The position numbers and the translations under genes were made by a program. Positions 9,505 to 17,989 of a stretch of 64,000 nt of DNA are shown piece by piece. The notes under the pieces were generated by a model. The model ran no database searches and was not told the DNA's origin. It worked only from the letters and a program-made list of their open reading frames with translations. Every line of letters begins with the position of its first letter. Position 1 is the stretch's first letter. Location of the stretch: positions 1 to 64,000 of the forward strand of contig NZ_NFKT01000002.1 in the NCBI RefSeq assembly GCF_002160525.1, written 5' to 3'. The DNA comes from Lachnoclostridium sp. An169. GTDB lineage: Bacteria > Bacillota > Clostridia > Lachnospirales > Lachnospiraceae.

Positions 9505-10833
9505 ATGAGCACGGAGTATGAGAAGAGAGAGAAACAGGAAAACATAAGAGATGTGTCAGCGTCAGAAAAAGTGAGCGGGAAAAACAGGGAGCGCGCCGTC
9601 CGGATTCGGGAAAGGGCGGAGAAGATCCGTTCCCGGATCGTGGAAGACAGAAGAGTTCTGCACCAGGATCCGGAGATTGGGATGGATCTGCCCCGGACCA
9701 GCGCATATATCTGCAAATGTCTGGATGAGATGGGGATTTCCTGGAAAATGTGCGGAGGACCGCTCCCGCGGAAGATGACGGAAGACTACATGGCGGCGGG
9801 ATTCCCGCGGATGGAGCGGGCAACCGGAGTAACGGCGGTGATCGGCAGCGGTAGTCCCTGTATCCTGCTGCGGGCGGATATGGATGCCCTGCCGGTGAAG
9901 GAAGAGAATGAACTTTCCTTCCGGTCCTGCAGCGGCACCGGCCACATGTGCGGCCACGACAGCCATGCCGCCATGCTGCTCGGTGCGGCGAGAATATTAA
10001 AAGATATGGAAGGGGAGCTGAAAGGATCGGTCAAGCTGATGTTCCAGCCCGGTGAGGAGACCGGCGCCGGCGCCAGAGTGATGGTGGAGAACGGAGTCCT
10101 GGAGAATCCGAAGGTAGATGCAGCGCTGGGTCTGCATGTGCAGACGGTGGAAGAGACAGGGACAGCCGGGTATGCAGCCGGAGTCAACTCTGCATCCCTG
10201 GACAGCTTTATCCTGAAGATTCACGGAAAGGGCGGACACAGCTCCCAGCCTCAGCTCTGTGTGGACCCGCTGATGATCATGAATCAGGTGTACCAGGCGG
10301 TGAACCTGCTGGTGACACGGGAGACAGACCCTGCCGCTATGGTGGCACTGACCTGCGGAGTCGCCAAAGGAGGCACGGCGGTGAACATTATCCCGGAGGA
10401 GGCCGAACTGCACATCGGAGTGCGGACCCTGGACGTCGCAGCGGCGAATCATCTGAACCGGCGCATCCCCGAGCTGATCGACCACTATGTGAAGGCCTGG
10501 GGCGGAACCTATGATCTGACCGTGTTCCACACGCCCTGTACCTATACGGACGAAAAGCTATGCCGGGAACTTGTCCCGTATATCGGGATGATTACCGGGG
10601 AGGAGAAGGTTCATCAGATTCCGCCTATGACGGGGACGGAAGACTTCGGCTATGTGACCGAGAACGTGCCGGGAATGTTTGTGTTCATCGGGGCGGGAGA
10701 ACCCGGGAATGCGCCGCTTCACAGTCCGCACATGGTACTGGACGAAGATGTACTGCCGGTGGGAGCGGCGGTGTACGCCATGGCGTCGGTATCGTGGCTT
10801 GAGGAACACGGAACCGGAAAGGAGGATGCGTAA
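9505..10833 (+). CDS. M20-family metal-dependent amidohydrolase
   Basis: Peptidase M20D-type enzyme (AbgB/HipO/amidohydrolase group) that removes acyl groups or splits amide bonds of N-acylated amino acids. Metal-ligand motifs are visible: LLRADMDALPVKEE, SGTGHMCGHDSHAAMLLG, QPGEETGAGA and the late GTEDFGYV. A dimerisation-domain insert with HGKGGHSSQPQ lies in the middle. The first 45 residues are charged and variable, so the start could be a little downstream. It is followed after one base by a YfcC-type transporter, the usual arrangement of an uptake-plus-hydrolysis pair. Substrate not readable. Confidence 0.92.
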   Translation: MSTEYEKREKQENIRDVSASEKVSGKNRERAVRIRERAEKIRSRIVEDRRVLHQDPEIGMDLPRTSAYICKCLDEMGISWKMCGGPLPRKMTEDYMAAGFPRMERATGVTAVIGSGSPCILLRADMDALPVKEENELSFRSCSGTGHMCGHDSHAAMLLGAARILKDMEGELKGSVKLMFQPGEETGAGARVMVENGVLENPKVDAALGLHVQTVEETGTAGYAAGVNSASLDSFILKIHGKGGHSSQPQLCVDPLMIMNQVYQAVNLLVTRETDPAAMVALTCGVAKGGTAVNIIPEEAELHIGVRTLDVAAANHLNRRIPELIDHYVKAWGGTYDLTVFHTPCTYTDEKLCRELVPYIGMITGEEKVHQIPPMTGTEDFGYVTENVPGMFVFIGAGEPGNAPLHSPHMVLDEDVLPVGAAVYAMASVSWLEEHGTGKEDA

Positions 10834-10834
10834 G

Positions 10835-12235
10835 ATGAACTGTACAGAGAAAAAACAGAGAGGATTTCACATGCCTCATGTATTTATCATCCTTCTCGTG
10901 ATCATGCTGTTTGTCGTTGTGCTCTCGTACCTGATCCCCAGCGGAATCTATGACAGAATTCAGGACGCGGCAGGAATCTCGGTGATTGATCCGGATACTT
11001 TCCGCTATGTGGAAAATGAGACGCCTATAACGTTTATGGACTATTTTGAGGCGATTTATACCGGATTTGTCAACGGGGCGACGATCATGGGAACGCTCTT
11101 TATCAGTTCCGGCGTAATCTATCTCCTGGAAGTGAGCGGAGCCTTCGGTGCAGGGATCAATGTGATCCTGAAAAAGACGAAGGGACGGGAGTTTTCCGTG
11201 GTCTGTATCTTCTATACCATTTTCGTGATCTTCGGTGTCCTGGGATACGGGGAGGCGGCTTATCCCTTCTATCCTCTGGCAGTCACCATCGGCTTTGCAC
11301 TGGGCTATGACAGGATGGTGGGGACGGCACTGGCCATCGTGGGAAGCACGGTGGGCTTCACGTCAGGGCTGATGAATACGTTTACCACCGGGGTGGCGCA
11401 GCAGATCGTGGGTCTGCCGCTGTTCTCGGGAATCGGATTCCGCGCGGTGGGACTGGCAGTGTTCTATGTGATCGGTCTGGTGGGACTTTATACTTACTGC
11501 CGGAAGATCAAAAAGGATCCGTCCAGGAGTCTGATGAGTGAGGAGTATCTGAATCAGAACCGGGAGGAACATGCTTCCGGGATGGAAGAGATGACTCTGA
11601 GGAGAGTGCTGGGGCTGCTGGCATTTCTATGCATTATTGTCGTGCAGGGATACGGATGCATCCGTCTGGGATGGTCCTTCCCGCAGATCGCAGCGATCTA
11701 TGTGATCCTGGGGATCCTTCTTGCCCTGATCTTCCGGATCGGACCAAGCGAGGCCTGCCAGCTGTTCTGCAAAGGTGCGGTGAGAGTGTTCGCCGCTGCA
11801 TTTGCCGTAGGTCTGGCTCAGTCGGTGGTTGTTCTGATGAACCAGGCATGTATCATGGATACGATTGTACACGGAATGTCGCTGCTGCTCCAGAACAGGA
11901 GCGCGATCCTGGCGCTGCTGATTATCTTCGTGTTCGTGACACTGTTTAACTTCCTTGTGGTGTCGGGAAGCGGAAAGGCGGTTATTGTCATGCCGATTCT
12001 TCAGCCTTTGGGAGAGATCCTGCACATCAATCAGCAGGTGCTTGTGCTTGCCTATCAGTACGGAGACGGGATCACCAACAGTTTCTGGCCGGGAAGTTCT
12101 CTTGTCCAGCTGTCCATGTGCGGTGTGGACTACGGAACGTGGATCAGATTCTGCTGGAAGATCTATCTCTCGCTGATTGTGAGTGCATTTATCCTTATCA
12201 TGATCGCTTACGGAATCGGATACGGACCGTTTTAG
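10835..12235 (+). CDS. YfcC-family membrane transporter (basic amino acid / anaerobic carboxylate type)
   Basis: Polytopic inner-membrane carrier of the YfcC/ArcD-like IT superfamily. It has about 12 hydrophobic segments, starting with VFIILLVIMLFVVVLSYLIP, and the conserved block GYGEAAYPFYPL. Near the end comes YQYGDGITNSFWPGSS, a re-entrant loop typical of the family. The ATG at 10835 is preferred, with GGAAAGGAGG nine bases upstream; it begins one base after the M20 gene stop. Family members are annotated as arginine/ornithine antiporters or peptide-product transporters. The tight pairing with M20 suggests uptake of its substrate or exchange of its product. Confidence 0.88.
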   Translation: MNCTEKKQRGFHMPHVFIILLVIMLFVVVLSYLIPSGIYDRIQDAAGISVIDPDTFRYVENETPITFMDYFEAIYTGFVNGATIMGTLFISSGVIYLLEVSGAFGAGINVILKKTKGREFSVVCIFYTIFVIFGVLGYGEAAYPFYPLAVTIGFALGYDRMVGTALAIVGSTVGFTSGLMNTFTTGVAQQIVGLPLFSGIGFRAVGLAVFYVIGLVGLYTYCRKIKKDPSRSLMSEEYLNQNREEHASGMEEMTLRRVLGLLAFLCIIVVQGYGCIRLGWSFPQIAAIYVILGILLALIFRIGPSEACQLFCKGAVRVFAAAFAVGLAQSVVVLMNQACIMDTIVHGMSLLLQNRSAILALLIIFVFVTLFNFLVVSGSGKAVIVMPILQPLGEILHINQQVLVLAYQYGDGITNSFWPGSSLVQLSMCGVDYGTWIRFCWKIYLSLIVSAFILIMIAYGIGYGPF

Positions 12236-12250
12236 GAGCTGTTATTGCAA

Positions 12251-12309
12251 CATAAAAATCGGGATATCCTGCGGGGAGAGTATTTCCCCGGGATATCCCG
12301 ATTTTTATG
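12251..12309. terminator. Long perfect hairpin, bidirectional terminator
   Basis: Arms 12251-12269 and 12291-12309 are perfect 19-base complements, with a further six-base stem (72-77 with 85-90) inside. A and T runs sit in the outer arms, so it can terminate the M20-transporter operon on the plus strand. It is followed by a repeat of GATTTTTATGC. Confidence 0.85.
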
Positions 12310-12338
12310 CGATTTTTATGCTGTCAGTTCCGCAAACT

Positions 12339-12402
12339 GCCGAGCGCTGCAGTTTGCCGAGCGCTGTAGTTTGCCGATGCAGTTTGCCGAGCACTGCAGT
12401 CT
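12339..12402. repeat. Short tandem repeat, four units
   Basis: Four units begin with GCCGA: 12339-12355, 12356-12372, 12373-12385 (shortened) and 12386-12402. The full units are 17 bases long and end in a GCAGTTT-like block. There are no spacers, so this is not a CRISPR array. It lies between the terminator and the 3' end of the minus-strand operon. Confidence 0.75.
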
Positions 12403-12442
12403 GCCGGAGCACAGGAAAATACGGCGCAGCAGCCGTCCCTGC

Positions 12443-13537
12443 TTAGAGAATATTCAGCCCTTTGGCCACGATCATGATGAAGTCCTGTACATTCGTGACA
12501 ATGGTGGTGGCGGCAAGGCTTCCCCGGTCCAGAAGCTTGTTCACCACAAACTCGTCGGCGTCCACGGTGTAGAGAAATACCGGGCGCACGGATCCGTCCT
12601 CCAGAACCCGGTAGGAGGGGGTCATGTTTCCTGTGGCGATGGTGTGGAGCATGGTGGCAAGACACACCACGGTGGTAGCTTTCTTTACCATATTCCGCAT
12701 GGCTGTCTGTCCTTCGTAGGCGTCCCCGATTACCTCCGGAAGCGGACCGTCATCGCGGATGGAGCCGGTGAGGACGAATGGAACATTGTTCTTCACACAT
12801 CCGTACATGATTCCGTTATCGATCTTATAGTCCTCGATAAACTGCGGAATGGAGCCGCTCTTTCTCACCCGGTTGATCACATCCAGATGGTTGTAATGTC
12901 CGTTGGGCTGGGAGCGCTGGGTGTAGATATCCTGTCCCAGCGCGGTGTGGAACATGGCTCCCTCCAGATCGTGGGTGGCAAGGGCGTTTCCCGCCATCAG
13001 TCCGTCCACATATCCGTTGTCCACCATTGCCTGCATGGCCCTGCGGGCGTCCGCGTCAAAGGAGAAGGCAGGTCCCATGACCCACAGGATATTTCCGTGT
13101 TCCCGCTCATATCTGAGCAGTTCAAAGAGGCGGTCATAATCACGGGCATAGGAAGTCTCACGGCTTCTGCCCTGGCGGAATACGAACTGGTCGCTCTCAG
13201 GTTCATCCGGCGACTCAAAGCCGGTACTGTGCAGATAGATCCCTTCCTCTCCGTTCTCAGTGCGACCGAGGATGACCTTGTCCCCGACCTTCAGATTCCG
13301 GTTCTCCACAACTTTCAGCTCCCCGTCATCCCCGATGACGACACTGGAATCCATGCGACTCTCTTTGGCGAGCAGCCATTTCCCGTTGATCTTGAAGTAT
13401 TCCGGATACATGGAAGTGCTGTGATAATTTTCCGGTGCAACACCGGCTGTGCTGACAGCCTCCCATTTCGCGTCCGGCGCGTCGGTGAATTTTGGCTGTG
13501 TAAAGTCAGGTTCTCTGTATTCTGGCATTTGAAACAT
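12443..13537 (-). CDS. TIGR00300 (LOR/SDH-domain) protein, possible ornithine cyclodeaminase
   Basis: Matches by eye the TIGR00300 family, which includes the archaeal-type ornithine cyclodeaminase and the C-terminal half of cyanobacterial AgrE/ArgZ. Those enzymes convert ornithine to proline and ammonia with a bound nicotinamide cofactor. Diagnostic blocks are GLMAGNALATHDLEGAMF, NNVPFVLTGSIRDDGPLP and LATMLHTIATGNMTPSY. At 364 residues it seems to lack the roughly 100-residue N-terminal domain of archaeal members and begins near the block NYHSTSMYPEYFKINGKW. It lies 75 bases downstream of an amidohydrolase gene on the same strand, so the two are likely co-transcribed. Family confident, reaction inferred. 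Confidence 0.8.
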   Translation of the reverse strand: MFQMPEYREPDFTQPKFTDAPDAKWEAVSTAGVAPENYHSTSMYPEYFKINGKWLLAKESRMDSSVVIGDDGELKVVENRNLKVGDKVILGRTENGEEGIYLHSTGFESPDEPESDQFVFRQGRSRETSYARDYDRLFELLRYEREHGNILWVMGPAFSFDADARRAMQAMVDNGYVDGLMAGNALATHDLEGAMFHTALGQDIYTQRSQPNGHYNHLDVINRVRKSGSIPQFIEDYKIDNGIMYGCVKNNVPFVLTGSIRDDGPLPEVIGDAYEGQTAMRNMVKKATTVVCLATMLHTIATGNMTPSYRVLEDGSVRPVFLYTVDADEFVVNKLLDRGSLAATTIVTNVQDFIMIVAKGLNIL

Positions 13538-13612
13538 AGTTTTATCTCCCTTTTTGATATTTTCTCTTTTATTGTATCTGAATTTCCGGTGTAATCGGCG
13601 GAACCACCGGGA

Positions 13613-15232
13613 TCAGTCTCTGTGGTATACGCATTCTCCGCCGATATAAGTCTCCGCAACCTTCACCTGGTCGATCTCCTCGGAAGGAATGGCGAGAATA
13701 TCCCGGTCAAGTACGGCAAAATCAGCCCGGTATCCGGGGGCGAGCACTCCCTGTTCCGGGAATCCTGCAGCTTCTGCTGCACCCCGGGTGTAGAGTTTTA
13801 CTGCTGTCTGTACATCCACTGCCTGGTCCTGCCCGCAGTCTGCACCGCTGTAAGCGCGCCGTGTTACTGCCAGTTTGATCCCTGGGAAGGGATCAGAAGG
13901 CACTGCCCAGAAGGTTGCAGGGGCGTCAGTGGAAAATCCCAGCTTTACGCCTTTCTCAAGGATATGTTTTACCGGATAACACTGCTTCATCCACTCGCTG
14001 CCCAGATTCTTCAGATAGCTGGCACTTTCCGCATAGAGGAAAATGGGCTGCGTGACAAAGGAAATGCCGTGGGCTGCCGCAGTTGTGATGCTCTCTTCCG
14101 TGGGATCGGTGACATGCTCGATGCGCACATAGGGGATACCCGCTTCCGTCCAGCTCTCCTCCTGTGCTGCCCTTCCGACCATCCGAGAGATGGTGCGGCT
14201 TCCCATGGCGTGCATGGAGAGCTGACAGTGGTGTTCCCTGCAGAATGAGATGGCAGATTCCACCAGTTTGTCATCACAGACGGAGATGCCGTAATCATCT
14301 GTGGAGCCCAGATAAGGACGGTCCATCCAGGCGGTCCGTCCGGAGATACTTCCGTCTCCGATCAGCTTCAGACCTGCCGCGAAAACCTGCCGGTTCCGGT
14401 TCAGCAGCTCCTCTGGAATGTCAAATTCCGGGTTGTCCGCAAAGAAGTCCCACATATAATAAACGCCAACCCTCTGGTGAAAGCCTTTCTGTGCGGCTTT
14501 CTCGTAGATTGGAATATTGTCCGTGGAGTCCAGGTTTCCCATGTCGCAGATGGCGGTGATACCTTGGGAAGTCAGGAGATTTCCCAGATCCAGGAGATTC
14601 TCCACCTGTCTGTCCTGCGCCTCAACCGGCAGATAAGGGGCAAGAAGGTTGCGGGCATTTTCCTTTAATACGCCTGTCGGTTCTCCGTTTTCATCCCGCT
14701 CGATCTCTCCGCCCGGGGGATCCGGGGTGTTCCGGTCGATTCCCGCGATCTCGAGAGCTTTGCTGTTGACACAGCGGATGTGGGCGCATGTCCGCATGAT
14801 GGAGACGGGGGCATCGCTGCATCCCCGGTCCAGATCATAGCGGTTGGGGGACCGCTTTTCAAGTAATCCCTGTTCATCGTATCCCCATCCGAGAACCCAC
14901 TGATCCGGCCCCTGCTTTTCCCGTACAGTCCGAACAGCTTCGGTAAGTTCTGCGATGGAATTAATAGCAGGAGGCATGATGGTGATCTGCTTCTGAAAAT
15001 CCGCAAGCATGACAGGGTGCATGTGGGCGTCCACAAACCCCGGGATCACCCTGTGTCCGTCCAGATCAAACGTCTGCGCGTCTTCCGGGATGCTCTCCTG
15101 CGGCAGATCTTTTTCCTGCCCGATCCAGACGATACGCCCGTTCTGCACAATCATGGAATCGGCAAAGGGAATCGCGTCATCCGCGGAAAAGATCTTGCCA
15201 TTGATAAAGAGCTTAATTTTATTTTCGCTCAT
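13613..15232 (-). CDS. YtcJ-type amidohydrolase (Amidohydro_3)
   Basis: Metal-dependent hydrolase of the amidohydrolase superfamily, YtcJ branch. The N-terminal beta strip (KLFINGKIFSADDAIPFADS) leads into GFVDAHMHPV with the H-x-H metal ligands. Further metal-ligand candidates are in LSMHAMGSRTISRMV and YVRIEHV; GFSTDAPATFWAVPSDPF near the C-terminus supplies the last Asp. Normal size at about 540 residues. The start at 15232 (MSENK) is chosen because AGGAAG sits ten bases upstream; the ATG at 15259 is an in-frame alternative with a more distant GAGGAG. Substrates of YtcJ-type enzymes are mostly unknown. The TIGR00300 gene downstream suggests amino acid or amide catabolism. Confidence 0.88.
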   Translation of the reverse strand: MSENKIKLFINGKIFSADDAIPFADSMIVQNGRIVWIGQEKDLPQESIPEDAQTFDLDGHRVIPGFVDAHMHPVMLADFQKQITIMPPAINSIAELTEAVRTVREKQGPDQWVLGWGYDEQGLLEKRSPNRYDLDRGCSDAPVSIMRTCAHIRCVNSKALEIAGIDRNTPDPPGGEIERDENGEPTGVLKENARNLLAPYLPVEAQDRQVENLLDLGNLLTSQGITAICDMGNLDSTDNIPIYEKAAQKGFHQRVGVYYMWDFFADNPEFDIPEELLNRNRQVFAAGLKLIGDGSISGRTAWMDRPYLGSTDDYGISVCDDKLVESAISFCREHHCQLSMHAMGSRTISRMVGRAAQEESWTEAGIPYVRIEHVTDPTEESITTAAAHGISFVTQPIFLYAESASYLKNLGSEWMKQCYPVKHILEKGVKLGFSTDAPATFWAVPSDPFPGIKLAVTRRAYSGADCGQDQAVDVQTAVKLYTRGAAEAAGFPEQGVLAPGYRADFAVLDRDILAIPSEEIDQVKVAETYIGGECVYHRD

Positions 15233-15395
15233 CGTTCCATTTCTTCCTGAATCATTCATATTTCAAGTTTCACACTCCTCTTTACAATAAGATACTGATG
15301 TAATTATGATACCAGATGTGGAGGTACTTTGCAAAAAAATAAAAAATTCGGCATTTTTTTCTATTTTTGCCGTTTTTCTAATAATGCCAAATAAA

Positions 15396-15424
15396 ATATC
15401 CCAGAGGCTTATACCCTGGGATAT
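15396..15424 (-). terminator. Terminator hairpin below the ABC remnant
   Basis: Arms 15396-15404 and 15416-15424 are nine-base complements. Read on the minus strand, the stem is followed by TTTTATTT. It lies 50 bases beyond the stop of the truncated ABC ATPase remnant and was probably that gene's original terminator. A second stem, about 15435-15463, lies between them. Confidence 0.65.
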
Positions 15425-15474
15425 CCACAAAACTATATCCGACTCCCCACATGGGCCGGATATCTTCATTCATA

Positions 15475-15621
15475 TCATATACGAAGCTCTCCGCGCTTCA
15501 GCCGGAATATCACATCTGCCTCTTTTGCAAGTGCCTCTGAATGGGTAACGACTGCCACGCATTTGTTTATCCTGTGAGCGCTCTCCTTGAGGATTTCCGT
15601 AATGTTCCGTGACGTATCCTC
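15475..15621 (-). pseudogene. C-terminal remnant of a MacB/LolD-type ABC ATPase
   Basis: Translating the minus strand from 15621 gives a 48-residue stretch ending at a TGA. It reads as the last part of an export-type ABC ATPase: after the D-loop comes a helix, the strand plus switch histidine in KCVAVVTHSEALAKEADVIF, and the terminal RLKRGELRI. The Walker A, signature and Walker B regions are absent, and the frame upstream meets a stop within ten codons. The neighbouring sequence upstream belongs to a different remnant, so this looks like the distal end of a gene cut by insertion or deletion. Confidence 0.7.
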
Positions 15622-15743
15622 ACCTTGCTTTTTTCTATTTCTTTACTCCATTTGTGACAAAATGGCTTTCGGTTTCTGTCTCTTTTCTTATTGGAGTCTA
15701 AAAATAAAAAGCAGAACCAGTAACCATAAGGAAGCATCTTATG

Positions 15744-15857
15744 AATTATCGGCTCTGCATCTGAATTTTTGATAACGGATATATTCGGTTGATGTACTGC
15801 AATCAGTGTTTTATTATCGCATACAGGGCATAAAACCCAATTTATTGTACGGTTCAC
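15744..15857 (-). pseudogene. Degenerate cysteine-rich KTR-type small protein
   Basis: The minus-strand frame from the ATG at 15857 begins NWVLCPVCDNKT, the opening of the small cysteine-rich KTR proteins often found beside mobile resistance or ABC modules. It then jumps to LIAVHQPNISVIKNSDAE, which matches the end of that family. The middle, with the second CxxC pair, is missing (about 30 residues by comparison with remembered family members), and the frame then runs on into unrelated sequence. It is therefore probably a deletion derivative and non-functional. It lies five bases downstream of the DUF6440 gene. Confidence 0.6.
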
Positions 15858-15861
15858 CCCC

Positions 15862-16035
15862 TTAATTCCATTTCGTTACAATGGGCTTTCCATCTTTGTT
15901 AATCAGGGGACAAATCCCAACACCTGCTCCAAACTTTGCGATAAGGTAATTAACTCCGGTTTCTTTATCCACCACAACATAAAAACCTTTCACACTCCCT
16001 GTTGTTTCAGCAATTTCAAATCTCTTACTTTCCAT
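15862..16035 (-). CDS. DUF6440-type small protein, 57 residues
   Basis: Short gene with a clear TAGGAGGC ribosome binding site seven bases before its ATG. The protein reads KRFEIAETTGSVKGFYVVVD, then KETGVNYLIAKFGAGVG and a terminal PLINKDGKPIVTKW. This matches the DUF6440 pattern, in which VDKETGVNYL and DKDGKP are conserved. No membrane segment or signal peptide is seen. It is the fourth gene of the GntR-ABC module, 23 bases after the permease stop. Its function is unknown; the family recurs beside small ABC modules and mobile DNA in Firmicutes. Confidence 0.75.
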   Translation of the reverse strand: MESKRFEIAETTGSVKGFYVVVDKETGVNYLIAKFGAGVGICPLINKDGKPIVTKWN

Positions 16036-16058
16036 GATAGCCTCCTAACTGTAAAAAA

Positions 16059-16706
16059 TCAAAGCTCTTGTTTTTCAAAAATGCGATAACTGAGCTGATA
16101 CATTACATAGCACCATACCAATGCCAGAAGTGGTGAACAGCAGAGAAGAATAAACGCAATCTGGTCTGTCAGAACAATTCCAAGTAGAGCAAGAAGCTGA
16201 TATATGCCAAAACAAATTGCCGCCGGAATGAGGAACGATACCAACAGAAGTACACGCCCTTTCTCCGCCCCAAACTTGAACACAAGAGGAATTGACATAC
16301 TTCCGAAAATCAGGGACATCACCCATGCTGTTAAAGTCAACAACAGAAGTTCTGCGATTCCAGCCAGCTCAAGTGCAATTTTATTAGTGATAAGACCACC
16401 AACAGAAGCAATAACTAATCCAAATAAACTGCCAACAGTACAGAAAATCACGAGTACAGCAAATTTCCCAACTACCAATTCTTTCTTGGATATCGGCATG
16501 ATCATGGCATACCGTGTCCATTTGGAACTGTCATCAAAAGAAAAGGTTGTTACGATCATCATGCTGCATAAAACAGCACACACGAAGATATAGCTTTCCA
16601 CGTTAGAAAACTGGATAAAGGCAACAGCAAAAACCACTAGAATGAATAACATGGATTTCGCGTTATGGCCGATATTGAATAAATCTTTCAAAACAAGGCT
16701 TTTCAT
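16059..16706 (-). CDS. ABC-2 type transporter permease
   Basis: Integral membrane protein of 215 residues with six predicted membrane segments (for example SMLFILVVFAVAFIQF, FILLCCSPLLALVWCYVMY). It carries the ABC-2 permease motif region DDSSKWTRYAMIMPISKKELVVGKF, typical of small clostridial exporters paired with a GntR regulator. Its start overlaps the ATPase stop by four bases. The complex probably exports a peptide, antibiotic or other membrane-active compound, or takes part in envelope stress; the substrate cannot be read. Confidence 0.88.
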   Translation of the reverse strand: MKSLVLKDLFNIGHNAKSMLFILVVFAVAFIQFSNVESYIFVCAVLCSMMIVTTFSFDDSSKWTRYAMIMPISKKELVVGKFAVLVIFCTVGSLFGLVIASVGGLITNKIALELAGIAELLLLTLTAWVMSLIFGSMSIPLVFKFGAEKGRVLLLVSFLIPAAICFGIYQLLALLGIVLTDQIAFILLCCSPLLALVWCYVMYQLSYRIFEKQEL

Positions 16707-17563
16707 TTGGTTTGCTCTCCTTTCACATACAACAGTAGAATGTCATCAATCGTTGCATCATCCACCACGGCTTTTTTATATTTTTTTCTGGCTTTTTCCT
16801 TATCAGCTACCAATACATTCCATTGATATTCATCCTTGCGATAAACCAGAATTTCGTCTTTGTCGAGCTGATCGAATAAAGTTGCACCACAACGGATAAT
16901 ACCGTAGTTGTAACGGAGCTCGTCTTTCGTTTTGCAGAAAAGGACTTTCCCCTGATGAATAAAAGTAATATAGTCTGCGATTTTTTCCAAGTCCGTTGTG
17001 ATATGAGAAGACATTAAAATGGAATGATTTTCGTCCTGCACAAAGTCAAGGAATACATCAAGAATATCGTCCCGCATCACAGGATCAAGACCGCTGGTAG
17101 CTTCATCCAGAATCAACAGCTTAGGCTTATGAGAAAGCGCAACGGCAATAGACAGTTTCATTTTCATTCCCTTGGACAGAGATTTGATCTCTTTATCCGC
17201 AGGAAGCTGAAAACGTTTCAGATAGTCCTTAAATAACTGTGCATCCCATTGCCTGTATGCAGCACCGGCAATTTTCCCAACTTTGAACGGAGTGAGAGTT
17301 TCATAGAAATTGATTCCATCAAATACTACCCCAATTTCCTCTTTAAGTTGTTTGGAAGACGACAATTTCTGTCCCCAGAAAGTGACACTACCTTCATCTT
17401 TATGGATCAAATCAAGAATAGCATTGATGGTTGTGCTCTTTCCGGCTCCGTTCTCACCAATCAGGCCCATAATGGTCCCTTTCCGCACTGAAAAAGAAAC
17501 ATGATCTAACGTGAAATCAGTGTATTGCTTGGTCAAGTTATCAACTTGCAAAATAGCGTCCAT
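16703..17563 (-). CDS. ABC transporter ATP-binding protein
   Basis: Cytoplasmic ATPase of the ABC-2 exporter. Walker A is GLIGENGAGKSTTINAILDL, the signature is LSKGMKMKLSIAVALSH, and Walker B with the catalytic Glu is LLILDEATSGLDPV. The switch His is in ILMSSHITTDLEKIADY. A C-terminal extension of about 70 residues follows the nucleotide-binding core, as in YtrB-type ATPases. It starts two bases after the GntR stop and overlaps the permease, so all three are one transcriptional unit. Confidence 0.94.
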   Translation of the reverse strand: MDAILQVDNLTKQYTDFTLDHVSFSVRKGTIMGLIGENGAGKSTTINAILDLIHKDEGSVTFWGQKLSSSKQLKEEIGVVFDGINFYETLTPFKVGKIAGAAYRQWDAQLFKDYLKRFQLPADKEIKSLSKGMKMKLSIAVALSHKPKLLILDEATSGLDPVMRDDILDVFLDFVQDENHSILMSSHITTDLEKIADYITFIHQGKVLFCKTKDELRYNYGIIRCGATLFDQLDKDEILVYRKDEYQWNVLVADKEKARKKYKKAVVDDATIDDILLLYVKGEQTK

Positions 17564-17565
17564 AG

Positions 17566-17943
17566 TTAATCCTCCTCTTGATAAAACATAGTCAGTAATT
17601 CAACCAGTTTTCCCAACGATATTCCACTTGTCCGCCCAATGTCGGCGGCTTCCTGCAAATGTTCTTCAGCTAATCTTTGCTGTTCTTCCTGATAAAAGTC
17701 TTTGTTTTGGGCCGATACAAAACTTCCGCGGCCTACTGTTGTTTCAATAAATCCGTCTCTTTGCAGATCTTCATATGCTTTTTGAACAGTAATGACACTT
17801 ACATGAATTGATTTTGCCAACGCCCGCATAGAAGGAATGGGATCGCCAGTCTTTAATTCACCACTCATAATCATGGCTTTTATCTGTGAAGTTATCTGTT
17901 CATAAATAGGCTTACTCGTATTACTGCTGATAATAATTTCCAC
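17566..17943 (-). CDS. YtrA-type GntR transcriptional regulator
   Basis: Small (125-residue) GntR repressor with an N-terminal winged helix (IYEQITSQIKAMIMSGELKT, then IPSMRALAKSIHVSVITVQ) and a short C-terminal dimerisation region, as in YtrA. Such proteins repress the ABC exporter operon they head. GGAGGGGC lies just before the ATG. A palindrome overlapping a consensus promoter upstream fits autoregulation. It is the first gene of the minus-strand module. Confidence 0.92.
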   Translation of the reverse strand: MEIIISSNTSKPIYEQITSQIKAMIMSGELKTGDPIPSMRALAKSIHVSVITVQKAYEDLQRDGFIETTVGRGSFVSAQNKDFYQEEQQRLAEEHLQEAADIGRTSGISLGKLVELLTMFYQEED

Positions 17944-17964
17944 AGCGCCCCTCCTTTGTTATAT

Positions 17965-17989
17965 AATGTACTTATCGTATAAGAACATT
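17965..17989. promoter_or_regulatory. Palindromic operator of the GntR-ABC module
   Basis: Eleven-base arms 17965-17975 and 17979-17989 (AATGTACTTAT / ATAAGAACATT) are complementary with one mismatch and a three-base centre. The site overlaps the -10 box and transcription start of the minus-strand promoter, where a repressor would block transcription. The adjacent GntR protein is the obvious candidate. Confidence 0.7.

Noticed and set aside
12339..12402. CRISPR array
   Set aside because: Units are contiguous without spacers, unequal in length, and no cas genes are present.
12245..13594. 449-codon open frame on the plus strand
   Set aside because: It lies entirely opposite the TIGR00300 gene, whose protein has clear family motifs; the plus-strand translation has none and starts inside the terminator hairpin.
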